NCBI GenBank assembly: GCA_029204225.1
Contig: MU831992.1
Location: forward strand, 1 to 64,000
Reading direction: 5' to 3'
DNA length: 64,000 nt
Origin: Diphasiastrum complanatum
Taxonomy: Eukaryota > Streptophyta > Lycopodiopsida > Lycopodiales > Lycopodiaceae
Made by a program: the position numbers and the translations under genes. The stretch's first letter is position 1; every line of letters starts with the position of its first letter. Below the pieces are notes generated by a model. It made no database searches. It was not told the DNA's origin and saw only the letters and a program-made list of their open reading frames with translations. Below, in pieces: positions 12,302 through 24,269 of this stretch.

Positions 12302-12908
12302 CTACTGACAAAGTGCACAGTTTAATTGACAAAGGCTGAGAAACGAACTCGAACTCAAAACATTTCTATTTGTGTTGAAACTCGAAAGATTCGCGAACAG
12401 GTTCTTGTTGAAACTCGAAAGATTCATGAACAGTATCTTGTTGCGAAATATTTTGATGGAACGTGTAGTCGTAAGATAGATCAAACTCCCAACTAGTTGA
12501 CGAAATAAAGTAGCGTCAACCTGTGCACTACTATCAACACGAGACAACTTCATACCAGCTTCGCAAGGAGTGATGGAAGGTTTTCACTATGTCATGCGAG
12601 ATCTCTCTAATATCTTGCACACATACTTGCTTTGACATAGCCTGATATCATTGCGATTTTGTCATACTTCAACACCCAAGCAATAGTGCATACGATCTAA
12701 ATTTGTCATCTCAAATTGCCTGCACAAGTTGGCTTTGATAGAATGAATGAGATTCTCATCATTTCTCGTGATAATAATATCATCAACATAAAGTACAATC
12801 AAGGCAATGTTATCTTCGTTTATAAGGACATAAAGATTTGGATCTAAATTTGTCCTTACAAACTCATGAGAAAGAAAGTAATGGTCAATGTCCCATACCA
12901 TGCACGTG
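12302..12908 (-). pseudogene. Copia RT C-terminal half, left part of inverted element
   Basis: Minus-strand reading from 12908 gives PRAWYG, then, after a one-base shift, SHEFVRTNLDPNLYV, IVLYVDDIIITRN and, from 12553, AQVDATLFRQLVGSLIYLTT: the second half of copia RT with its catalytic YVDD and the region before RNase H. It stops near 12465, where sequence related to the 3' end of the neighbouring plus-strand copia begins. It continues the element whose 5' half lies at 13856-15640; the piece between (12909-13855) lies in the opposite direction. Confidence 0.8.
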
Positions 12909-13855
12909 GCATATAGGTGTCTTGATCCTGTAATGAACAAGATTTACATAAGCAAAGATGTAATCTTTGATGAGACACATAGGTATGAAGATGAAGACCA
13001 TGCAAGTGATGAAAGCATTAAAAGACTTCCCACAATCTTGGAAGAAGAAGATGAAGAAGACACTCCACAGGATGATGCACATGAAGATGAAGGTCGAGAG
13101 GGTGAGTATGAGAGGACACCACCTATCCAAGAGCCTAGGGAAAGGTACTTGCCGATAGGAGCAACAAAGGAGAAACCAGTTTGAAATTAAGAGACATTAC
13201 CTGGACAATCCTTGGGACACATACTCTCCACAAAGTGTATCACCTGAGTCTAAGATACCAAAATGGTATGAAAAAATCATGAAGGACACAAAGCTAAATC
13301 AACCAAGATCTAGCACACAAGAAGAAGTGAGAAGATCAACGTGGGAAAGGAAGCCTCCCGATCGCTATCATGTGAACTATGCCCTAATGAGTGACATTTT
13401 GAAGTGTCGAGAGCCATCAAACTTTGATGAGACAAAGGATCACAAAGAGTGGCAAAGGGCAATGGAAGAGGAGATGGAGTCCATCCACAGACATGGTACA
13501 TGAGAGTTAGTTGATCTACCACTTGGAAAGAAACCCATTGACAACAAATGGGTGTTTAGAACAAAGTTTCATGCGGATGGCATGATAGCAAAGCATAAGG
13601 CATGCCTAGTAGTGAAGGGCTATGAGCAAAACAAAGGGAGGAGACATTTGCTCCAGTGGCTAAGTGGACTACGCTATGCCTTATCATCGCCTTAGCATCT
13701 CATTTTGGGTGGAAGATCCATCAAATGGATGTGAATTCTGCATTTTTGAATGGTGACTTAGAGGAAGAAGTTTACATGGTCCAACCACATGGCTTTATGG
13801 CAAAGAGACAAGAACATAAGGTGTGCAAGCTATGCAAGGCACTTTATGGCTTTTT
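12909..13855 (+). mobile_element. Inverted internal segment of the copia element
   Basis: Reads plus-strand while both flanks read minus. Content: YRCLDPVMNKIYISKDVIFD (end of integrase linker), an acidic EED-rich linker to 13184, RSTWERKPPDRYHVNYALM (13340-13390), NKWVFRTKFHADG, ASHFGWKIHQMDVNSAFLNG (RT with first catalytic Asp) and KLCKALYGF at its end. The left end starts where the flanking integrase text stops (FVGYDERTK), and the right end stops where the flanking RT text starts (PRAWYG). The three pieces therefore make one element with this block flipped in place. It also has frameshifts and a UGA near 13501. Confidence 0.8.
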
Positions 13856-15640
13856 GTCCTCTCATCATAACCGACAAAGATACACTTGATTGCTTTGGCA
13901 TCAAGTTTTCTTTGCTCCTCCTTTGGCACATGTACATAGGCCCTACATCCAATGACATGAAACTTGTCGATTTTTGGCTTTATTCCTGTAAATGCCTCTT
14001 CGGGAGTCACATTTGGAACCGCAATTGTAGGACTCTTGTTTTGCAAGAACGTTGTTGCACTGCACGCTTCCGACCAAAGTGAATCGGTTAAGCCCATTTG
14101 CTTCATCATGGAGCGGGCACTCTCCATAATAGTCATGTTTTTCCTTTCAGCAACACATTTACTATGCGACGTGTGTGATTGTGTGAATTGTCTTTTGATG
14201 TCGTGTTCCTTGCAAAAGTCCTCAAAATCATCAGATTTGTATTTGTCCCCTCTATCTGATCTTAGCACTTTGATGCGTGCATCCAGCTGGTTCTCTAGTA
14301 AAGCCTTAAACTCCTTGAAACGAGCAAAAGTGTCAGATTTCTTCTTCAAGAAATAAATCCATGTTCTCCTAGAGTAATCATCTATGAAAGTCATAAAATA
14401 ATAGGCTTTCCCCATTGACATGGTCTTCATTGGGCCGCACAGGTCGCTGTGAATAAGTTCCAGCGGTTTCTTAGCTCTTGCAGCTCCACCTTTATTGAAT
14501 GTCTCTCTATGTTGCTTTCTCATAACACATCCTTCACATATGGCATGATGATCATCTTGTAGTGCTGGTAATCTTGTTACCATCTTCAGCTTCGCCATCA
14601 ATCTTAAGCTCCCATAGTTTAAGTGACACCAAGTCTCATGTGCCACAACTCAGATTGTGATGTTGTTGAGGTAGCCAAACCATATTCACCTGGTTTTGCA
14701 GCATCCAAGTTATAAAGGCCACAGTTACTATCTCGATAACCTTTCGCTACCACCTTATGGTTGTGGTCCATATCCTTCATTAGGCATCCATACTTGACAA
14801 ATTCAACCTTGAGATGTTGATTTTCCATCACACCAATAGAAAGCAAACTCTTTTTTAGTCCAGGAACATAAAGCACGTTAGGGATATTTTTTATCTTACC
14901 ATCAGGAAATTGCACAAGTACATTGCCAACACCCTGTATTTGGCATTCCTCTCCATTGGCTTGTGTGACCTTGTCCCCACCATGGATTGGCAAGAATTTC
15001 TCAAACCAATCGCGTTTCCCGGTCATGTGCCTTGTGGTGCCTGAATCTATGAACTATCTGGGACCATCATCAACCTGGGATGCCAAGACATCTTCCCCAT
15101 CATCTTCGGCAATGTTGCCTTGTTGCTTCACTTTTTCTGCCTTTATGTCCATTTTTTTCTTGTAACATTCATGTGCCCAATGATCTGGTTTGTGGCAATA
15201 GTAACATTTTCCCTTCTTCTTCTTTTTCACCTTCGATGACGACTCTCCATCGTCATCATCATCCTTGGATTTCTTAGGAATCCTCTTCCACCCTTTCTAC
15301 TTGCCTTTAGCAAGAAATGCTTGATCATCCTATGGGGTTTGCCTCAACTTCACCACCTCTCGGCGCTGTTCTTCCTACAACATGATTCTGTGCAAGTCTT
15401 CAAAAGTAGGCAATTTCTCCCTCGAAACAATGTCGCTCACAAACATGTGTAGACCTTCTGAAACATTGCTCATAGTGGTATGTACCAATTCAATGTCCCT
15501 AATTGGTTCTCCAATTGCCACAAGTTGATCTCTCAGCTCCTTTATCTTGGTGAAAAAATATCCCACCCTAAAAAGCCTAAAAAGCTGTCTCCACACATGC
15601 GGAAGCTGTTTTCCCATGGAAGAATAGGCCTAGGTAATGG
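13856..15640 (-). pseudogene. Copia gag-protease-integrase, right part of inverted element
   Basis: Minus strand, from 15640 down. Gag piece 15617-15375 (VHTTMSNVSEGLHMFVSDI). Knuckle CYYCHKPDHWAHEC near 15165-15205 after a lysine-rich tract. Protease near 15050 with FIDSGTTRHMTGKRD preceded by a stop. Continuous frame 15026-14619 with NVLYVPGLKKSLLSIGVME. Integrase 14646-13856 with CEGCVMRKQHRE (HHCC zinc site), LELIHSDLCGPM (first catalytic D), VLRSDRGDKYKS (second D) and CVAERKNMTIM (E). The reading ends at FVGYDERTK where the inverted block begins. No LTR was found upstream. Frame breaks make it inactive. Confidence 0.88.
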
Positions 15641-15799
15641 TCTCAAGCAATGTGGTAATGGTCTCAAGCTCGTAAGCATACACAAAATCTTGAATGATAG
15701 ATTATGTGCTTGCCAACTTGTCAACATTCAAATGAAAAAGTATAACATCCAAACATAGTAGAATTGCTACCTTTGTAGTCTTGATTATGTTATCAAAGC

Positions 15800-16600
15800 A
15801 TAAAATGATACTTGAATAGGTATAAAGGTGAGAAGATTGGGATGAAGGGTGAGCAAATGATTGGGATTAAGGGCGAGCGGGTGCTCAAGATGCTCGCCTT
15901 TGTCATGGAATCGCTCACTGAGAAATGCTCGCCAAAAATCATCCCCTGCCGTTATACAAGGGCCATTGCACACCAGATGTTTCATCTGTGGTGAAACTGG
16001 CCACTTCATGGTTGATTGTCCAGTCAAGACCAAGTACCATCCTGAGTGTCCCGACTGTATCAGAAAACACAGTTTCAAAGACTGTCTAAAACAATCAACT
16101 AAGATCCTACCTGCCCATCATGTCAGTTATGAATCACAATAGGATCCTCACAACAACCACACGAGCACCATAGCAACCAATAGTTAAAACTACTGCTCAA
16201 TCGAGAAGTTTCTTGCAAACTTCTACAATACCACACAATACGCCAGCGTCATAATGCTAAAAGACAATCTGAAATGAGTCCTTGTCGAAAGAAAGTGAAA
16301 CCGATATTCCGTCATCTGCTACAATGTCCAACCAAGAGCAACCTTCACAGGGAATTGACAGTTTTTCTCTCCTTCTACAATCTCAAATCTACTTGTCTTT
16401 CAACATGCTGAGAAGATTACCAATGTGCCAATACACAATAAATTTAGGATTCAGAAATCCATATAGAGATTTGGTTCTGAATCTCTTGTTCAAAGAGGTC
16501 CTCAGGACATAGTACCTCAACGATAACTGCATCTCAAGCCATATCTTACAACATCTGCTATCAATAATGGTAGATTTTAGTGTCACCAACCTTGCCTTGT
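15800..16600 (+). pseudogene. Second gag remnant with zinc knuckles
   Basis: Homologous to 8100-8670 and better kept: CFICGETGHFMVDC and CPDCIRKHSFKDC form two complete CCHC knuckles within 15861-16142. 16282-16512 repeats the spacer block SETDIPSSATMSNQEQ. The same pair of knuckles, more diverged, is in the minus-strand gag at 36418-36882 (CYGCSEGHRIAEC, CRDCGYGHCLKNC). No RT follows. Confidence 0.7.
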
Positions 16601-17110
16601 TTTGACAAGGGCAAGAGTAAGTCTCATTACTCTACAACCAATGAAAAATTGCAAGTGTCAAGGTGAATTATCAACGTTGATGAATGCAAGTTTTGTTCGA
16701 CAAGTGCACTATAGTTCTCACTCTCTATACAGTTTGTTTATTTCCTTGTTGCTCTTCATTCCCAGTGTGTGATTGATTTTTGCATGAGAAATACCTACTG
16801 CACGAGCGTCTTCCGTAGAGCATATCAAGAATACATTTTCATTCATCTATCCATCTTCAGATTACCTTGTATAGTAGTTAGAATTTTTTAGAAATATGTG
16901 AAATCCATGTCAAGTCAGAGCTGATTCCTGCATCTCACTGTCAAATTAATCTTTGAGTCAACTTCAGCAAGATCGAATCAAATTTAGTTAAAATTTGTTC
17001 AATCTTTAGTCCAGTCACATGTTCAACGTGTTTTCAACTACGTGTTAAACACACTGATCCAATCTTGAGCATGAACAGTTACCAGTACCAGCATCTCCAC
17101 CAATAGATTT
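16601..17110. other. Intergenic DNA without recognisable feature
   Basis: AT-rich, with no ORF worth reporting, no repeat match seen within the window and no motif. Confidence 0.5.
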
Positions 17111-18100
17111 TTTTTGGGGGGGAGAGAGTGGATCTGCCTGGATCCACTTACGCTGCCAACAACAATATCAGCAAGATCGACAACAAGGTTTCAAATCAAA
17201 GAGGATAAAGACAAGGCTAAGCAAGTTGATGGGCAATCCAAAGAGACTCAATCAGAAGCGGTACCCCAGTCACGACGAGGATCCTTCAAAAAGAGAAAAA
17301 CCAACATTGGGAAATCAGTCTCCTTCTTCAATTGACCTCTTGCCATACTTATGCGTCCATTCTCATGACTATCGCCCACACCATCTACCATTGTCACCAC
17401 CACCCTTCCTTGCATCTGTTTGTTTATCATCATTTCACTTTTCTTCTGAGAAATTCCTAGTCTTTTATAGTCCTACCAAAGCAGTTGAAAGATCATTGCA
17501 AATGTCTTGCGGAGACCAACTGTCACCTACAATGGTGGATCAGCCAAACAAAGACCTAAGAAGCAGGCGAAGCAGCTAGAAGAAATAAAGAGAAATATCC
17601 AAGAAGATGAGGAGGAAAGGACAAAACTTAAGCAATAGATGAGTCAGATCGATCTTGATCAAAAGAAACTCTCTGGAGCAATGATAGTTGAATCCCCTCT
17701 TATGAAGCCCAAAGAGATCCAAAAAGTAACGGATCAAAAGAAAGAGCTGTAGAAAAGGAAAGATGAAGACATCCGTGAACCTGCAAATAAAGTGAGCTCC
17801 TCACCCAGCAAGTGGTGATCAAAGCTCTACATGGAAGGATCCAAGGTTACAACTGTAGTACTATCAGTTCCTTCATCCTTTCACCAAGCCTTCATCATGT
17901 TTCCTTACCATTATCAAACCGTCCATCCAAATTTGTTCCTACCACCAATTTTTGATGAGTCCATCCCCTTGAGACTGATAATCAAAATTTGTGCAACCTG
18001 TAGATCAAAGGTTTTCCTTGAGACTAAAACTTCAACTGAGAGAAGAACCACGGAAACACCCGGAAGCGAATGGAGGATACAGACCTCCCAGAAGATATAA
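17111..18100 (+). pseudogene. Unidentified broken coding remnant, charged and coiled-coil-like
   Basis: A plus-strand trail of short frames rich in K, E, D and Q. Around 17565-17820 one frame, broken by UAG codons, reads like a coiled coil: QLEEIKRNIQEDEEERTKLK and then LDQKKLSGAMIVESPLMKP. Before it is FQIKEDKDKAKQVDGQSKET. I do not recognise the family. Low-complexity charged text next to LTR fragments suggests a retroelement gag or accessory ORF, but this is a guess. Confidence 0.3.
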
Positions 18101-18304
18101 TCTGCCAAGAAACCAAAGATGAAACCATCAATGACAGATACAAGTGACAAAAGAAAGAGACACGAGGAAAGCACTTGAGCATGCAAGTTGTAAAGCTGCT
18201 AGGAGCTCTCCAAAATTTTGAGAATGTCAACCACTTGCAACAATAAGACATTCTAGTTACATTGCGGCAAATTGCAGAAAGCAATTTTTGATAAAGACTA
18301 GCAA

Positions 18305-19075
18305 CAATAAGAGAGACTCCCTCTTTGTGAAGAGGAGCTTTTTGTGAATTGTATTAACTCCATGCTGAAATGAGAAGAGCCTTCACAAGTTTGGTGCATC
18401 CATTGAGCTCCTTGATCATGCTTCTTGAGTGATGCATTTATGATCTTGCCCTTCCCTCCTTTTGTGTGTGGTTGTGGATTGTAGAGTGAATTAGATTTGC
18501 TACTTTCGTAGAATGGATTAGCTTCTTTTCTTGTTTGTGGATTAAGGTAGAAACCAACATTCAGGTAAACTAAATAGGCTGGATCTGTGGTGTGATTCTT
18601 GCATATCTCTGTACAATCCAGTTCTTGATATTTTTGGAATGTCCAAGAATCAATAGACTGGTTGGTTTCTTGATTCTTGGACTTCTAACATGATGTAGTT
18701 TAGTTCTTGTTTCTTGTTTTGTCAATTTATGCAAGTGTAGCTTAGTGTTAGTACATTGTAGGCTCTGATTCAGTTCGTTAGAGTAGGTAGCTGTAGAATC
18801 TACTGAACATTCGTTTGGGCTGCATGCTGATCTGTAAATGAGTGTTCATGACTTGAATCTCATGTAGAATATAAGTGCGTTCAAGAGAGACGACCCTGAG
18901 TAGTCCTCTGACAGGCAAGACAAAATATACTACATCGACATTCAGTCCATTTCTGCCTTGCCTGGGCATTGATGCCCAAACGAGCCTGGTAGCAGGCAGT
19001 AAACAACTCTGTAAACAAGAACCAGAACAAGTAAACCAATAGGTCCTCTGGAGCCGGGGATCTGTAAACATGCCT
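18305..19075 (+). mobile_element. LTR fragment, same family as LTR at 56381-57705
   Basis: The plus strand matches the reverse complement of about 56724-57510 over roughly 770 bp. Anchors are AGAGACTCCCTCTTTG, TCCATGCTGAAATGAGAAGAGCC, CATTGAGCTCCTTGATCATG, AACCAACCAGTC (in complement) and the final GGATCTGTAAACA. The match stops near 19075, so this is a truncated LTR without internal region. Confidence 0.75.
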
Positions 19076-19182
19076 ACACTTCTGTAGGAAGGTAATTAAC
19101 AAATCCTCAATACCAATTGGATTGCAAAAAAATTCCAACAATAGTCACAAGTCAAGAAGAAGAGAAGTATGTGATGTAGGAT

Positions 19183-19914
19183 GTGAATGATAGTGAAGAA
19201 GAATCATTATTATATGAGTCACTACCTAAAACATTGAGTAGAAGTTCTTGTTTGAAAAAAGAGATTACTTCAATCATCTTGATGTTGAAGGTACTAATCA
19301 TTTTTTTCATGGCCTCTAATATTTTTGAGGTTTCTACTTCTTATGATGCAATCATTAAGACAGAGTCTTATGCAAGAAAGAGCAATGGAAGATTGGTTCT
19401 TGAGAAGATCCAAGGCATGGATCTCACATCTCTTTATCAACTCAAAGGATTCTATGATTGTGATTTGATCACTCGTGATCAAGATGGCAACATGTTGGTT
19501 GGAGAAGACTACATGGAGTAAACCGAGAGGCAATTTCTTCAAGGCAAGGCAGATCTCATTGGTGAGCCTATTGAGGTTTGTTATGGAATCAAGAGGGCTG
19601 GATTTATTAGGTTTGATACTCATCTTTACCTACTCTACTTCATGATGGATGGAACTTGTTTGGAATCTATCTTTTGATTTATGATAGTGACATTGTTTTC
19701 ACTTTTTTTTGGCATTGATGAGATCTTGTTGAATCTAGATCATATGTTTGAGAGGGAGTATTTCCAGAGGTTTAGTTTTGAAGATATGCATATGTTTGAT
19801 GTTCAAGAGAAAGATAAGCAAGTGGAACTGACACACTTTGCTTTACTCACACGTTTTGGAGAATCTTCTTGTGTAGATGATGCTATGCAAGTGTTTTGCA
19901 TAGTTAAGAGATAG
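19183..19914 (+). pseudogene. Unidentified ORF remnant with internal stops
   Basis: One frame family runs through 19183-19521 (112 codons), past a UAA to about 19678, and then 19681-19914 (77 codons). It includes VLEKIQGMDLTSLYQLKGFY and FEREYFQRFSFEDMHMFDVQ. The composition is more protein-like than the flanks, but I recognise no domain. It could be a gag-pol spacer or a captured host exon. A (TA)n tract follows at once. Confidence 0.3.
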
Positions 19915-19957
19915 GTAAGTAGTTTACATAGATAGGTAACTAACAAGGTCATGTATG

Positions 19958-20199
<242 letters not shown>

Positions 20200-20204
20200 A
20201 GTAT

Positions 20205-20560
20205 AGACCTAAGCCTTGATATAGAACTAAGACCTAAATCCTATACCTTTATATAAACCTAGACCTAAACCTATATCTAAAACTAGATCTACACATAAAG
20301 CCCTAAACCTAAGCCTAGATATGTAGACCTAACACTAAACTCTAAACATATATATAGATCTAAACTTAAAGCTATTCCTAAGCGTAGATATACACACCTA
20401 ACCCGAAATCCTAAATTTTAAACCTAGATACAAATCTAAATCTAAAGCTATTTGTAAACCTAAACCTAAACCCAACTCCAAATTCTAAACTTAAACATAC
20501 GTATAGATCTAAAACTAAACCTAAACATATATTTATACCTAAACCTAAGCCTACTCATTC
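20205..20560. repeat. Degenerate telomere-like (CCTAAA)n tract
   Basis: About 350 bp dominated by ACCTAAA, ACCTAAG, CCCTAAAC and CTAAAC units, with phrases such as AAACCTAAACCTAAACCC at about 20455-20475 and CATAAAGCCCTAAACCTAAG near 20295. It resembles the plant telomere unit CCCTAAA with many substitutions and 6-7 bp spacing, so it is an eroded interstitial telomere-like array or a satellite that mimics one. Confidence 0.55.
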
Positions 20561-22500
20561 CTTGATATATGCTTGTTAGCAACTTGGTGATAGTTCAATA
20601 GTTTCTCCTCCATCAACAAACAATGTGGATGGTATCAACATCTCTCATAACGCCTCAAAATAAGCGATCTTATAAAACTATTTGGAAAAACAAAAAAAAT
20701 CGAAAAACAAAAAAAATAAAAATCTTCAAAAAAACAAGATACACCATTGTTCCAACTAAGAGTACCAAATTTCCTTTGCTTGAGTTCGTAAAAGTGGAAA
20801 ACTTTTAGAGAGAAAAAGATATATAATGATAGAATGATCATAACCTACATCTGTGTTAACAAATGTTGATGGGAGGGTTGTTTTTCTGAGTTTACTTGAA
20901 AGGGGCTAACACTATTAGGAACACACTTTGAGAAAAGCACTTTTCTCAAACACACAAAAAATCACACCATAATCATATTGAATGCTTGTATACCAACCAT
21001 CAGAGTGTCAGCATACAACACCATCCTAGAAGCCCTATACTGTGATATTTTAAAAGCTCACTTTAGGCTGACTATATTTGAAATACCATTCTATTGTGAT
21101 GTGTTTAAATTTCGAGAGAGATATGACTATTGATAAGCATCAACGAAAGACATAACAACAGATGATATCATTAGTGGTTTTAAGAAGAGGATTTATCAAG
21201 ACTTTTAATGGATCGACCTTTGTACTGTCTCTTGTCAACAAAATTGAGTCATGATGAGTCATATCTAGATGAAAGGAATGTACATTTTCTAGAACTATCT
21301 TTGAGGGACCAACAGTGACAAGTTATAATTAGGTCCATACCTAAGGGGTCAAGTGATGTCATGAAGGGAATTATTAAGTGTAGAGAGGAATGGATTGGAG
21401 AGTGGAATGTTCTAAAAGTTCAATAAAATCTATGATAAATATGAGACTAAACTAGAACATGACCCACACCTTCTAGAGTTGTCGAGGATCTCAAACCATT
21501 TACCCAAACTGAGAGGTAGTCTTTGCCACTAGAATAGTGCCGCTACATATCATCATTTAGTGAGGGCATGATTGATGAGCGCCGACCACGACGATATTGT
21601 CCTATACTTCGCTTCACCGAACTCTATGTGACCATAATTGGATTCGATGCTACAGTACGTGGCCTTTGAACTAGAGACTTAGCACTAAAAGTTGATAATG
21701 AGGGATTTCGGGTGAGGGCCACACTATATATCAAAATAAATTAGCAATGGATATTAGTGACCACATGGACTTTACAATTGCAACCTGTTGAGCAAGCATT
21801 GACTCCAGTAGATTGTCCATGACCAGTACGACATTAAGAGACCTTCCCCTGCTAGGAGACTTTTGTCAGTTAGTGCGACAAGGGGCAGCCTATTACTACT
21901 ATAACTCTTATGTCCAGCGTTTTCTCATCCCAGGCGATCGATTGTTTTGAGTCAGACGAAAGTATTTTAAACATGTACGAGCTAGCAGAAAATCTAAACT
22001 AGGTGTGTGTAGGCCTAACAACCATTCGATATACGAAATTAGTGATACCCTGTCGGCCTCTCCCACTAGCTCCTACGATGAAGATTTAAGTGCTATTCTT
22101 AGATGCATTACCCAATTTTAGAAGGTCAAACCCCAACTTCAGAAGAGCCAACCTCTACAGTTGGCAAAAAGGCCCCGACAGTCATAGGAATACTCGAAGA
22201 ACCACATTATGAATGGAGTACACTTTGGTCCATGCAGATTTTGTTTGGTTTTACGTGTTTTAGGGCCCGCCAATATAGATATCATAGCCTTTGACACCAC
22301 AGCTAAAGAGATTCGTATTGGAGGCATAGCCATTGAGATAAACACTCATAGATTCCTCATCCTAACCATTGTTTACATATGAGAACATCATCGTTGAGTA
22401 GCACATGCTGTCTATTCACTGCGAATCAACAGCTGCCCTTGGATTTGTGTGAGCACTAAGATGAAGACAATCTCCCGCTTGCAGAAATGGGTTCTAATTG
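20561..22500. other. Long stretch without recognisable gene
   Basis: No ORF above 70 codons. Segments near 21540-22300 have a less AT-rich, exon-like texture, but stops are frequent in all frames. Since RNase H text of a minus-strand gypsy element ends just to the right (22510), decayed gypsy integrase would be expected here; I could not read any. Confidence 0.45.
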
Positions 22501-22509
22501 ATTTTTTGT

Positions 22510-23279
22510 TTGGAGGCGGGATATATAGTCGACATTTTGATGATCCTTGTCTTTTCTTAGTTCTAATTCCTAATTAAACTCATCTAGTAATAATACCCAT
22601 CTAGCTATTCTCTAAGTGATTCCTTTGGTTTTTTTTCAACAGAGTTTAGCCGAGCCAACAATCTAGTGGAATATCCTATCTCCCTAAACTGTTTAAGGAA
22701 TGCTGCTTTTAAAGCGTTCCAAGTACTAATTGTTTCCAGTACTAATTGACTGTACCAAATCCTAGCCTGCTTCCGCAGAAGACCTGGCAAAATTCTAACT
22801 TTATCCTCGTTTGTCTGCTCTTTGTTTGCTATGGTAATGGATTCAAATTGCGACATATAACTATTTGCATCTTCAGATGATGATCCCTTAAAGAAATCAT
22901 ATTTGATTTTTGTAGATGTGGGTGGCGCTGGATTAGCCATATTAACAGATGATGGTGAACTAGATGAACTTGGAGGATCTGAATCTAAATTTTGCTCGGA
23001 CAAAGAGTCTGAACTTGGTTCGGAAGTAGAATCAGACGAATCTGATTTAGGTGAATCTGTAGAACTTGGTGTTTCAACGGATCTTTTCTCAAATGAATCT
23101 ACAAATGTTGTAGTAACGTGTAAGAGATCATTAAATGCTTCAGGTGTTAATCTTGCTCTAACTGGTGAGTTTTGCAAATTTTGCAAATACAAATCTCTAG
23201 ACTTCCTATATGCTTCTAAGCGCTGGGCATGCTCTAAACGTTTCTGTTCAATAATTGCTTGAGAGTATGTTCTTGGCAT
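22510..23279 (-). pseudogene. Ty3/gypsy gag fused to RNase H end by internal deletion
   Basis: Starts at ATG 23279, 66 bp inside the primer site. Residues 1-60 are basic and helical. Residues ~70-115 are a Ser/Asp/Pro-rich spacer. The rest is the retrotransposon gag core: KYDFFKGSSSEDANSYMSQF, RILPGLLRKQARIWYSQLV, WNALKAAFLKQFREIGYSTR. Directly past the end (about 22605-22510) another frame reads ARWVLLLDEFN and then HQNVDYISRL, the C-terminal end of gypsy RNase H ('...DxLSRL'). Everything between gag and that point (protease and RT) is deleted. The element is thus a non-autonomous or dead deletion derivative. Its 5' LTR is 23368-24269. Confidence 0.8.
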
Positions 23280-23344
23280 GCATTACATAAAAAAGATTCG
23301 TAGATGTAATACACTTAAAAATATTGCAAAAGGTGAAATTCATC

Positions 23345-23367
23345 TCCCCGGCAACGGTGCCAAATTA
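23345..23367 (-). promoter_or_regulatory. Gypsy primer binding site (tRNA-Asp type)
   Basis: The minus strand reads TTTGGCACCGTTGCCGGGGA, close to the TGGCGCCGTTGCCGGGGA primer site typical of plant Athila/Tat gypsy elements. It sits between the LTR end and the gag start, fixing element direction and LTR boundary. Confidence 0.8.
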
Positions 23368-24269
23368 TGTGGTGGCCTAGTCGTTATAGATTTCCACAAA
23401 ATCAATGAATTACATAGTATAAAAGGTTTGATTGTTCCCCAAGAGAGATGTGGGGTCGAAGATCTCTCGTAGTATAGCCTTTCCACCTGTCAACAAAGGT
23501 TAGATCGCTGGATAGGTGCCTAACTATGCATAGATGCTACTTTTAGTTAAATTCCTACTTTTTCCCTTAACTCTACTCACCACTATACTACTCCTCTTTA
23601 ACTCTACTCCTCTACACTAGCATTCATCATAGTTTTGGTTGAAGGGAAGGGATGGAGAAGAAGAGATTGAGAAGAGAAGAGAAAGAGAGAGAAAGAGAGT
23701 GAGGGTGGAGGTTAGCTCAAATGCTCCTTATGCTTGCTAATGGAAAAACATTCACTATGGAAAACAATAAAACATGGAAATGGAAAGCAATAGAAAACAC
23801 AACCAAGAGCAATAGCAAGTACTGAATAGCAAATGAGGATGCTTCTCTTCCAAAAATGGAAGAGTTTTCTCCTTCTCATTAAGCATGGAAATAGTGTACA
23901 AATGGTGTCTTTTTATAAAATGGGAAAGGCCCTTGCCTCTCAATCTTATTGGCCAATATTCACAATGATCCTAACCATTCATCTTGGACCCAACTTGATC
24001 CAAGGGTCCACAAAAAGTACATTAGAAATCACAAGATTCATGTGAGTCCCAATTTGGACCCAACTCTAAAAAGTGATCTTTAAGTTTAAAAATGACATTG
24101 GGCCTCTAGTTTTATTTTAATTACAAGGCCCAAGTCAAGTTTATTTTATTTACAACTTTAATTGCGTGCTCATTGGGCCATGGCTTATATACGCAGGATG
24201 CCATGCCCTCACAACACATTTTATTAGAGGATTTTATTTATTTACACTTTGTTGGGAATACCCCCAACA
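23368..24269 (-). mobile_element. Gypsy LTR A (902 bp)
   Basis: The minus strand starts TGTTGGGGGTATTCCCAACA (itself an inverted repeat) and ends CACCACA before the primer site. About 780 bp match LTR B (49728-50510), and the start, TATA and pyrimidine organisation match the solo LTR at 54903-55790. A CT-rich block (23640-23705 in complement) lies in the presumed leader. It is flanked on its upstream side by the end of the accessory ORF (24270-24852) and on its downstream side by primer site and gag, so it serves as 3' LTR to one copy and 5' LTR to another. Confidence 0.85.
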
